NCBI GenBank assembly: GCA_902565325.1
Contig: CACFEM010000036.1
Coordinates: 1 to 7,504 of the forward strand
From: an uncultured Pelagibacteraceae bacterium
Lineage (GTDB): Bacteria; Pseudomonadota; Alphaproteobacteria; Pelagibacterales; Pelagibacteraceae
DNA: 7,504 nt
Direction of reading: 5' to 3'
Both the position numbers and the translations under genes were made by a program. Numbering within the stretch: position 1 is the stretch's first letter; each line of letters starts with the position of its first letter. The notes beneath the pieces are model-generated. The model saw only the letters and a list, made by a program, of their open reading frames with translations. It did not search any database and was not told the origin of the DNA. Of this stretch, positions 1-7,400 are shown one piece after another.

Positions 1-350
1 TTTTCAGTAATTAAAGAAGCTACACTTTGTTTTTTCTCAGTTTTGTTTAATTTTCTTTTTTTATAAGCTAATTCTCCTTTTGGTCCATGAGCTATACCAC
101 CACCTACGAAAATAGGAGCTTTTCTACTTGCATGCCTTGCACCACCTGTTCCCTTTTGAGCATATATTTTTGATGTTGGGCCTCTTACTTCATTTTGTTG
201 TTTAGTTTTTGCGTGTCTTCCTTTGTAATTAGCATTAGTTTTATAAAGAACAGCGCTAACTAATTTGTGATTAATTTTTGCAGAAAAAATCTTATCCAAA
301 ACTTCAATACTATCTTTTTTCCCGTCTATACTAATTTTATCTAATTTCAT
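1..350 (-). CDS. rplD: 50S ribosomal protein L4, N-terminal 116 residues (partial, runs off the window)
   Basis: Reading the minus strand from the ATG at 350-348 gives an uninterrupted frame to the window edge. It starts MKLDKISIDGKK and includes NANYKGRHAKTKQQNEVRG, then QKGTGGARHASRKAP and FVGGGIAHGP. These are the conserved L4 loop segments that line the peptide exit tunnel of the 50S subunit. L4 is usually about 200 residues, so roughly the C-terminal 40% lies outside the window. The start codon overlaps the rplC stop by one base (TAATG), and the A-rich end of rplC gives no clear Shine-Dalgarno, so translation probably depends on coupling to rplC. In E. coli L4 also represses its own operon through the S10 leader; no such leader exists upstream of rpsJ here. 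Identity is secure; the 3' end is not visible. Confidence 0.96.
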   Translation of the reverse strand, partial: MKLDKISIDGKKDSIEVLDKIFSAKINHKLVSAVLYKTNANYKGRHAKTKQQNEVRGPTSKIYAQKGTGGARHASRKAPIFVGGGIAHGPKGELAYKKRKLNKTEKKQSVASLITE

Positions 351-1060
351 TATTTTTTCTTTTTCTCAGGTGTTTTTTTAGCCTCTTCAGCAGCTGCTTG
401 TTTCTCACCAATTGTCATTTTGCTTATATTTTTTATTGATTTTTTAACCATTACTTCAGAATTTTTTGAACCAGGTATTGATCCTTTTAAGTAAAGAAGT
501 TCATTTTCTAAGTCAGTTTTTATTATTTCAATATTTTGCATTGTTCTTAGCTTGTCACCCATATGACCAGCCATTTTTTTTCCTTTAAAAACTTTTCCTG
601 GATCTTGACTATGCCCAGTTGAACCATGTGCTCTGTGAGATATTGAAACACCGTGACTGGCTCTTAAACCACCAAAATTATGTCTTTTCATTGCACCTGC
701 AAAACCTTTACCAATTGTCTTTGATCTTGTGTCTACAAATTTAATATCTTTGAATATTTCTAAACCAAACTCGTTTCCCTCTTTGTAAACAGATGTATCA
801 TTTACTCTAAATTCTTTTAATCTTTTCTTAGCTTCAGTATTTTTTTTAGCAAAAACACCTTTCATTGATTTTGTAAGTTTTGAATTTTTAATTTTTCCAT
901 ATCCAAGCTGAACAGCCTTGTACCCTCTTTTTTCTTCTTCAATAACCTGAATAACTCTAGCTTTTTCGACCTTAAGTACAGTCACAGGAACTAATTGACC
1001 AGATTTATAGAACTCTCTCGTCATGCCTATTTTCTTTCCTATTAAAGCTATTTCACTCAT
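350..1060 (-). CDS. rplC: 50S ribosomal protein L3
   Basis: A 236-residue protein starting MSEIALIGKKIGMTREF, the canonical L3 N-terminus. L3 is an early-assembly 50S protein that binds 23S rRNA, with an extended loop reaching toward the peptidyl transferase centre. That loop is visible at about residues 118-170, with NFGGLRASHG, HRAHGSTG, SQDPGKVFKGKKMAGHMGD. Gln152 in SQDPG lines up with the glutamine that PrmB methylates in E. coli L3. At 236 residues it is longer than the E. coli protein (209). The excess is mainly an Ala/Glu/Lys-rich tail from about residue 217 ending in four lysines, probably a disordered rRNA-contacting extension. The gene starts 2 nt after the rpsJ stop and its stop overlaps the rplD start. 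A GGAG lies about 14 nt upstream of the ATG inside rpsJ, a rather long spacing. Confidence 0.98.
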   Translation of the reverse strand: MSEIALIGKKIGMTREFYKSGQLVPVTVLKVEKARVIQVIEEEKRGYKAVQLGYGKIKNSKLTKSMKGVFAKKNTEAKKRLKEFRVNDTSVYKEGNEFGLEIFKDIKFVDTRSKTIGKGFAGAMKRHNFGGLRASHGVSISHRAHGSTGHSQDPGKVFKGKKMAGHMGDKLRTMQNIEIIKTDLENELLYLKGSIPGSKNSEVMVKKSIKNISKMTIGEKQAAAEEAKKTPEKKKK

Positions 1061-1062
1061 AA

Positions 1063-1371
1063 TTAAATTTTTATCTCCACATCTACTCCAGAAGCTAAAT
1101 CAAGTTTCATTAATGCCTCTACAGTCTGTGGTGTTGGTTCAATAATATCTATCAATCTTTTGTGTGTTCTTGATTCAAATTGTTCTCTACTTTTCTTATC
1201 TATGTGAGGTGATCTTAATACAGTATATCTTTCAATTCTTGTAGGTAATGGAATAGGTCCTTTAATTGTAGCCCCAGTTCTTTTTACTGTGTTTACAATT
1301 TCCTCTGTAGAAGCGTCTAGAACCTTATTATCGTACGCTCTTAGTTTTATTCTTATATTTTGCTTTTCCAT
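1063..1371 (-). CDS. rpsJ: 30S ribosomal protein S10 (NusE)
   Basis: A 102-residue protein, close to the family length of about 103. It begins with the S10 signature IRIKLRAYD and continues with [13 protein letters not shown], the [11 protein letters not shown] loop and HKRLIDI. S10 is part of the 30S head; as NusE it also pairs with NusB in rRNA antitermination and can contact NusG, linking transcription with translation. Its ATG (1371-1369) overlaps the fusA stop by one base (TAATG), so its ribosome-binding site lies in the last codons of fusA, where only a weak AGG is seen. In many bacteria tuf lies just before rpsJ or the gene starts a separate S10 operon; here it directly follows fusA with no room for a promoter or leader, implying co-transcription with the str genes. 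Confidence 0.98.
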   Translation of the reverse strand: MEKQNIRIKLRAYDNKVLDASTEEIVNTVKRTGATIKGPIPLPTRIERYTVLRSPHIDKKSREQFESRTHKRLIDIIEPTPQTVEALMKLDLASGVDVEIKI

Positions 1372-3450
1372 TATCCAGCTACCTTTTTAGTTACTTCGTC
1401 TTGAACGTTTTGAGGAACTTTAGAATAATGATCAAAGAACATTGAATATTGCGCTCTTCCTTGTGACATTGATCTAAGATTATTTATATAACCGAACATA
1501 TTTGCTAGAGGAACCATAGCTGTAATTACAGTAGCATTTCCTCTTTGCTCTTGAGTACTAATTTGACCTCTTCTACTATTTAAATCACCAATAACATCTC
1601 CCATATAATCTTCAGGAGTAACAACTTCTACTCTCATTATTGGTTCTAAAAGTTTTAAACCACCTTGAGTACAAGCTTCTTTAAAACATGCTCTACTTGC
1701 TAGTTCAAAAGCTAAAACGCTTGAGTCAACATCGTGATGTAAACCATCAACAATAGTTACTTTATAATCAATCATTGGGAAACCTGCCAAAATTCCACTA
1801 TCAGAGACAGTTTCAATACCTTTTTCAACACCAGGAATAAATTCTTTTGGAATAGCACCACCTTTAATAGCACTTTCAACTTCTCTTCCTTTTCCTGGTT
1901 CTTGAGGTTCAACAAATAATTTTACTTTAGCAAACTGACCAGCACCACCACTTTGTTTTTTATGTATATATTCATACTCAGCAGATTTTTCTATAGTTTC
2001 TCTGTAAGCAACTTGTGGAGCACCTACGTTTGCTTCAACTTTAAATTCTCTTTTCATTCGATCAACAATAATATCTAAGTGAAGTTCACCCATACCTTTA
2101 ATAATTGTTTGACCTGACTCTTCATCTGAAGAAACTCTAAATGATGGATCCTCCTTAGCTAATCTTGCTAAAGCTTCACCCATTTTTTCTTGGTCACCTT
2201 TTGTTTTTGGCTCTACAGCAATTTCAATTACTGGCTCTGGGAATTCCATTGGCTCTAACAACACTGGATTTTCTTTGTCACATAAAGTGTGACCAGTCAT
2301 AGTATTTTTTAATCCTGCTAGTGAAACGATATCACCTGCATTAGCTTCTTTAATATCTTCTCTTGAATTAGCATGCATTAAAAGCATACGACCAACTCTT
2401 TCTTCCTTATCAGATGAAGAGTTGTATACGGCAGTTCCAGACTTAATTGTACCAGAATAAATTCTAACGAATGTTAAAGAACCTACAAAAGGATCGTTTG
2501 CAACTTTAAATGCTAAACCAGAAAAAGATGAACCATCATCAAACTTCATTTCTATTTCATCTTCTGATCCAACTTTTGTTCCTTTAATTGAACCAATATC
2601 AACCGGACTTGGTAAGTAGTTCACAACTGCATCTAGTAAAGGCTGAACACCTTTATTTTTAAAGGCAGATCCAGTTAAAACTGGAACAAAACTAAAATTT
2701 AATGTTCCTTTTCTTATACATTTAACTAAATCTTCTTCCTTAATTTCGTCTCCATTTAAGTAAGATTCCATTAATTTTTCATCTTGTTCTACAGCAGTTT
2801 CGATTAATTCTGTTCTGTACTTTTCAGTTATTTCTTTAAGATCATCAGGAATATCTTTGTATTCCCATTCTGCACCTAAAGCCTCATTTTTCCAAACTTG
2901 AGCTTTCATTTTAACTAAATCAACAACTCCAGTTAAAGAAGCTTCAATTCCAATAGGAACTTGTAATACTAATGGCTTAGCGCCCAATCTATCTCTAATC
3001 ATGTCAACACATCTAAAGAAATCAGCACCTGTTCTATCAAGCTTATTTACAAAACAAATTCTTGGAACTTTGTATTTATCCGCTTGTCTCCACACTGTTT
3101 CAGATTGTGGTTCTACACCTGCCACACCATCAAAAAACAGCTACTGCACCATCTAAAACTTTTAAAGATCTCTCTACTTCAATAGTAAAATCAACGTGAC
3201 CAGGTGTGTCTATAATATTTATTCTATGATCATTCCAAAAACAAGTAGTGGCCGCAGATGTAATTGTAATTCCTCTTTCTTGTTCTTGCTCCATCCAATC
3301 CATTGTTGCAGCACCATCGTGTACTTCACCAATTTTGTGACTCTTTCCTGTATAGTATAGAACTCGTTCAGTAGTAGTTGTTTTACCTGCATCAATATGG
3401 GCCATGATACCAATATTTCTGTATTTGTCTAATGTGTGAGTTCTAGCCAT
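1371..3450 (-). pseudogene. fusA: Translation elongation factor G, reading frame interrupted by a one-base insertion
   Basis: EF-G is the GTPase that drives translocation and, with RRF, ribosome recycling. Frame one (3450-3130) encodes residues 1-106 and stops at TGA; frame two carries the rest down to 1371. Removing one T from the run at 3132-3137 restores ...[14 protein letters not shown]... and a 692-residue protein, the normal EF-G length. Frame-corrected features are P-loop AHIDAGKT (17-24), switch [10 protein letters not shown] (60-68), G3 DTPGH (81-85, with the catalytic His), G4 NKLD (135-138), G5-like TGSAFKNKG, domain [10 protein letters not shown] and HHDVDSS, and C-terminal FDHYSKVP. 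All expected motifs are conserved and there is no other lesion. A good Shine-Dalgarno (AGGTGG) lies 9 nt before the ATG. A functional, essential gene with a sequencing or assembly indel is more likely than a true pseudogene; a programmed shift is possible but less likely. Confidence 0.93.
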
Positions 3451-3456
3451 AACTTA

Positions 3457-3927
3457 TTACCACCTAAAATGAGCAAATGCCTTATTGGACTCTGCCATTT
3501 TGTGTACATCCTCTCTTTTTTTAACGGCAGCACCTTTTTTTTCATAAGCATCATAAAGCTCATTAAAAATTTTATCTGCCATGTGTTTATCTTTTCTTTT
3601 TCTTGCTGACTCAACTAACCATCTGATCGCTAAGGCTTGTGCCCTTTTGCTTTTTACCTCAACAGGAACTTGATAAGTTGCACCACCAACTCTTCTAGAT
3701 CTAACTTCTACAGTTGGTTTGATATTGTTAATTGCTTCATTAAAAATATTAATCGGTTCATCTTTCGTTTTTGTTTTAATTTTATCGATAGCATCATAAA
3801 CTATTTTGGCAGCTATACCTCTTTTGCCGTCATACATGATGTTGTTGATTAATTTTGGAATAATAGTTGATTTAAATTTTGGATCCGGAACTACATTTTT
3901 TTTTGGTTGAGTTTTTTTTCTAGACAT
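3457..3927 (-). CDS. rpsG: 30S ribosomal protein S7
   Basis: A 156-residue protein, the family's normal length. It starts [10 protein letters not shown] and contains the S7 signatures INNIMYDGKRGIA, VEVRSRRVGGATYQVP and RKRKDKHMADK. It ends AHFRW, the conserved C-terminus. S7 nucleates assembly of the 30S head on the 3' domain of 16S rRNA and lies near the E-site and mRNA exit. The ATG overlaps the rpsL stop by one base (TAATG), with AAGG six bases upstream as Shine-Dalgarno. Two in-frame stops in tandem (TAA TAA) end the gene. Its A-runs of nine and eight bases near the start keep the frame intact, unlike the shorter run in fusA. In E. coli S7 represses translation by binding the rpsL-rpsG spacer; that spacer is absent here. 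Confidence 0.98.
   Translation of the reverse strand: MSRKKTQPKKNVVPDPKFKSTIIPKLINNIMYDGKRGIAAKIVYDAIDKIKTKTKDEPINIFNEAINNIKPTVEVRSRRVGGATYQVPVEVKSKRAQALAIRWLVESARKRKDKHMADKIFNELYDAYEKKGAAVKKREDVHKMAESNKAFAHFRW
3460..3465 (-). promoter_or_regulatory. Shine-Dalgarno sequence for fusA
   Basis: AGGTGG (one mismatch to AGGAGG) lies 9 nt before the fusA ATG at 3450. It is made of the final Arg (AGG) and Trp (TGG) codons of rpsG and is followed by the tandem stops TAATAA. It is the strongest ribosome-binding site in the window and supports the chosen fusA start. It suggests independent ribosome loading on fusA, whereas neighbouring genes rely on stop/start overlap. Confidence 0.75.
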
Positions 3928-4298
3928 TATTTACCTTTTTTTGTTCCGTATAAAGATCTTCTTTTTTTTCTGTTTGCAACACCTTGTGTGTCCAGATTTC
4001 CTCTTAGAATGTGATAACGAACACCTGGCAAATCTTTTACCCTACCACCTCTAATCAGTACTACAGAGTGTTCTTGAAGGTTATGACCTTCGCCAGGAAT
4101 GTAAGCTGTAACTTCAAATCCATTTGATAATCTCACTCTAGCAACTTTTCTTAATGCAGAGTTTGGTTTCTTCGGAGTTGTTGTATAAACTTTAACGCAT
4201 ACACCTCTTTTTAAAGGTTGTTTTTGTAAAGCAGGAACTTTGTTCCTTGTGACTTGTTTAACTCTTTTTTTTCTTAACAACTGATTAATAGTTGGCAT
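3927..4298 (-). CDS. rpsL: 30S ribosomal protein S12
   Basis: A 123-residue protein starting [12 protein letters not shown]. It contains the S12 signatures [25 protein letters not shown] and [15 protein letters not shown]12 lies at the 30S decoding centre and is needed for accurate tRNA selection. Lys43 and Lys88, the positions where streptomycin-resistance mutations usually fall, are both wild type. Asp89 in VKDLP is the residue that RimO methylthiolates in E. coli. The frame stays open upstream to an ATG at 4394, but that 32-residue extension has no S12 character, so the start at 4298 is preferred on homology and length. No Shine-Dalgarno is visible before it; the leader is nearly all A and T. 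It is the first gene after the only sizeable gap and probably heads the transcript. Confidence 0.97.
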   Translation of the reverse strand: MPTINQLLRKKRVKQVTRNKVPALQKQPLKRGVCVKVYTTTPKKPNSALRKVARVRLSNGFEVTAYIPGEGHNLQEHSVVLIRGGRVKDLPGVRYHILRGNLDTQGVANRKKRRSLYGTKKGK

Positions 4299-4333
4299 AA
4301 ATATTTTAAAATTAATTAATTTATTTTTAGATG

Positions 4334-4355
4334 AAAATAACTGACAGGTTATTTT
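4334..4355 (-). repeat. 8-bp perfect inverted repeat (hairpin) in the rpsL leader
   Basis: On the minus strand AAAATAAC and GTTATTTT flank the six-base loop CTGTCA, giving eight uninterrupted pairs with a single G-C pair. It ends about 35 nt upstream of the rpsL start. It is not followed by a clean U-run, so it does not look like an intrinsic terminator. It could be an mRNA structure controlling rpsL translation, a protein-binding palindrome, or chance in AT-rich DNA; its stability would be modest. Confidence 0.45.
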
Positions 4356-4396
4356 GTGGCAGCGTTTAGTACTGTTAGAAGCACTACATTCCAACC

Positions 4397-4467
4397 AAAA
4401 ACATCGCCAAATTACTTATTAATAGCTCTTTGTCAAACTAAAACTGCAATTTTTAGGCGATTTTTTT
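4397..4467 (-). repeat. Long imperfect inverted repeat spanning the rpoC end and str promoter
   Basis: ATCGCC (minus 4461-4456) pairs perfectly with GGCGAT (minus 4408-4403). After one mismatch, five A-T pairs extend the stem outward (4467-4463 with 4401-4397), reaching into the rpoC stop codon. The 47-nt loop holds the -35 box and a smaller 6-bp hairpin, CTAAAA with TTTTAG (4438-4443 and 4451-4456), which would compete with the outer stem. In rpoC read-through RNA the right arm is followed by UUUUU, so it might act as a weak terminator or attenuator. GGCG-type arms are conspicuous in such AT-rich DNA, but the function is unproven. Confidence 0.4.
4409..4436 (-). promoter_or_regulatory. Candidate sigma-70-type promoter for rpsL-rpsG-fusA and downstream genes
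   Basis: A perfect TTGACA -35 hexamer (minus 4436-4431) is followed after 16 nt by TAATTT (minus 4414-4409), a poor match to TATAAT. Transcription would start near 4402, giving a leader of roughly 100 nt before rpsL. Position, orientation and the perfect -35 support it. The weak -10 and the AT-rich background, which makes chance -10-like matches common, limit confidence. Confidence 0.45.
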
Positions 4468-7400
4468 ACTGATTTGCCTGTGTTTCTTCAGGTTCTGAAG
4501 CTTCTATTTTATCTTGCTCTGCTAAGAAATTATTATCGTCTTCTAGAGCTTTATTGTTCCATCTATTTTTAATATTACCAGTACCTGCAGGAACTAATCT
4601 TCCAACAATTACATTCTCTTTTAGTCCGTTTAGTGGATCAACTTTTCCTTTAATTGCAGCATCTGTTAATACTCTTGTTGTTTCTTGGAAAGAAGCAGCT
4701 GAAATAAACGATTCTGTTTGAAGTGAAGCTTTAGTAATTCCCATCAGAACTCTCTCACCAACAGCTGGAGTTTTACCCTCAGCAACTAATTTTTCATTGG
4801 TATTATCAAATTTAATTCTATCAACTACTTCACCAGGTAAATAACTTGAGTCACCTGATACTTTAACCTCAACTTTTTTAAGCATTTGTCTTAAAATAGT
4901 TTCAATATGCTTATCATTTATGATTACACCCTGCAACCTATAAACTTCTTGAACTTGGTTAACAAAGTATTCTGTTAATTCTTTAATACCTAAAATTCTT
5001 AAAATATCATGTGGCAATGGTTGACCATCTAGAAGATACTCTCCTTTTTGAATTTTTTCACCAGGGTTAAAATTGATGTGTTTACCTTTTGGAATTAAAT
5101 AATTTGAAGGTTCTGATCCATCTTCAGGAACAATAGATACTCTTTGTTTACCTCTTACCTCTTTACCAAAAACAACACTACCATCATTTTCAGCAATGAT
5201 TGCACTGTCCTTAGCTTTTCTAGCTTCAAATAACTCGGCAACTCTTGGAAGACCTCCGGTAATATCTTTTGTTTTTGTAGTTTCTTTAGGTAATCTTGCA
5301 ATTACGTCACCTGCATAAACTTTTTGACCGTCTTTAATTGATAAAATCGAATCTGGTACTAAATAATATCTAGCTTCATTATCATCCGCTTTTTTAATCA
5401 CATTTCCTTTTTCATCCCTTAAAGTAATTCTAGGTTTTAAATCAGTGCTTTTTGATTGACCTCTCCAATCAATTACTGATTTAGAAGAAATTCCTGTTGC
5501 ATCATCAGTAGTTTCTTGAATTGAAACACCGTCAATTAGATCTACATAACTAGCTGTACCACTTTTCTCTGCTATAACTGGTGTTGTGTAAGGATCCCAT
5601 TCACATATTTTAGTATTCGCTTTTACTTTATCACCATTATTAAAAAATAATCTTGATCCATATGCAACTTTATAAACTGCAATTTGAACTCCATTATCAT
5701 CCTCAATTGAAAGCTGAGTATTTCTACCCATTACAATTAAATTCTTTTTAGAGTCCTCTAATATATTTGAGTTTATAATTTTTAATGTTCCTTCATTTTT
5801 AGTTACAATTTGTGAATCCTGTTTAACAGAAGCAGTTCCTCCGACGTGGAAAGTTCTCATTGTTAACTGTGTTCCTGGTTCACCGATTGACTGTGCAGAA
5901 ATCATTCCAATAGCTTCACCAACGTGAACCATTTTACCTCTAGACAAATCTCTTCCGTAAGAAGTAGCACAAACACCTTCTTTTGAACCACAAGTCATTA
6001 CCGAGTAAACTTTTATTGATTTTACCCCTGCAGCATCAATTTTATCACATCCAGCCTCATCGATCATAGTTTGTTTTTTGATTATTACTTCACCAGTTAA
6101 AGGATGTTTAACCTCATCAAATGTAACTCTACCAAGCGCTCTTTCAGAAAGGCTAACTACTACATTACCACCTTCTAAAATTTCAGAGAGTTCAATAAAT
6201 CCTGGATTTTTACAGTCACAAGCTTTTTTAGTGACAGTTAAATCTTGAGCTACATCACAAAGTCTTCTAGTTAAATATCCAGAACTAGCTGTTTTTAGCG
6301 CTGTATCTGCTAAACCTTTTCTAGCTCCGTGTGTTGAGTTGAAATACTCCAAAGCAGTTAATCCCTCTTTAAAGTTTGAAATAATTGGACTTTCAATAAT
6401 TTCTCCTGAAGGCTTAGCAATCAAACCTCTCATACCTGCTAATTGTTTCATTTGTGCAGCAGATCCCCTTGCTCCACTGTCTGCCATCATAAATACAGAA
6501 TTAATTTTTAATCCTTCATCGGTTTTTTCTGTAGCTGAGATTCCCTTCATCATTTCACCGGCAACTTTGTCCGTACATTTAGACCAAGCATCAACAACTT
6601 TGTTATATTTTTCACCTCTTGTAATTAAACCTTCAGCATATTGTGTTTCATAATCTGCAATTAATTTTTTAGTATCATCAATTAATTGAGTTTTGTTTGC
6701 TGGAATTACAAGATCATCTTTCCCAAATGAAATACCTGCTTTAAATGCATGTTTAAATCCTAAATCCTTAAGCTTATCACAGAAAATTACAGTTGTTTTT
6801 TGACCACAAAATCTAAATACAACATCAATTATTTCCGAAACCACTTTTTTAGGCAATAATCTATCTACTAAAGAAAATTTAATGTTACTATTCTTAGGTA
6901 ATAAATTTGCTAATAAAAATCTTCCAGCTGTAGAAGTATATTTTTCCATTTTTTTATTACCTTGATCATCTGCAGTCTCAAATCTTGAAATAATAGTGCT
7001 ATGTACATTTATTTGACCAGAAGATAATGCAAATTCAATTTGATCTGAATTAGTAAAATATCCAGCTGGTTTATCTGATATAGGTTCTTGAGACAGATAG
7101 TAAATTCCTAAAATCATATCCTGACTTGGAACTATAATTGGTTTACCATTTGAAGGAGAAAGAATATTATTTGTAGATAACATTAAAATTCTTGCTTCTA
7201 ATTGTGCTTCTAAACTTAATGGAACGTGAACTGCCATTTGGTCACCATCAAAGTCAGCGTTAAATGCTGCACAAGTTAAAGGATGTAATTCAATTGCATC
7301 ACCTTCAATTAATTTTGGCTCAAATGCTTGAACTCCAAGTCTATGAAGTGTTGGGGCTCTATTTAATAGGACAGGATGTTCTCTGACAATTAATTCTAAA

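Larger units (their letters stand above)
4299..4465 (-). other. rpoC-rpsL intergenic region, likely str promoter and leader
   Basis: This 167-bp gap is the only non-coding stretch longer than a few bases. It contains no convincing ORF, tRNA or strong GC-rich terminator. What can be seen, in transcription order, is an A-run next to the rpoC stop, the left arm of a long inverted repeat, a TTGACA box, a weak -10, the right arm, an 8-bp hairpin, and an AT-only stretch up to the rpsL ATG. Together these suggest a promoter with a structured leader, possibly combined with partial termination of rpoC transcripts. The role is inferred. Confidence 0.6.

Noticed and set aside
1371..3125. Second EF-G frame as an independent gene starting at GTG 3125
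   Set aside because: It would begin inside the GTPase domain without the P-loop and switch regions, and the upstream frame encodes exactly the missing part; one base separates the two frames.
3128..3132. TGATG overlap as a re-initiation site after the fusA stop
   Set aside because: The ATG is out of frame with the rest of EF-G and its own frame stops after a few codons.
3219..3614. Two minus-strand ORFs (3219-3413 and 3429-3614) in alternative frames
   Set aside because: They overlap the conserved frames of fusA and rpsG and their translations show no family features.
3637..3852. Plus-strand ORF of 71 codons opposite rpsG
   Set aside because: It is antisense to a fully conserved ribosomal protein gene, has no recognisable protein features and no supporting ribosome-binding site.
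4299..4394. N-terminal extension of rpsL to the ATG at 4394 (32 extra residues)
   Set aside because: The extension has no resemblance to S12, contains the leader hairpin, and would make the protein far longer than the family; the Met before PTINQL is the conserved start.
4438..4467. Strong intrinsic terminator directly after rpoC
   Set aside because: The nearby hairpin CTAAAA/TTTTAG has only one G-C pair and no following U-run; the longer repeat has a 47-nt loop, so only weak termination could be argued.
6339..6653. Plus-strand ORF of 104 codons opposite rpoC
   Set aside because: It is antisense to conserved RpoC sequence; the open frame is a by-product of codon bias in the AT-rich gene.
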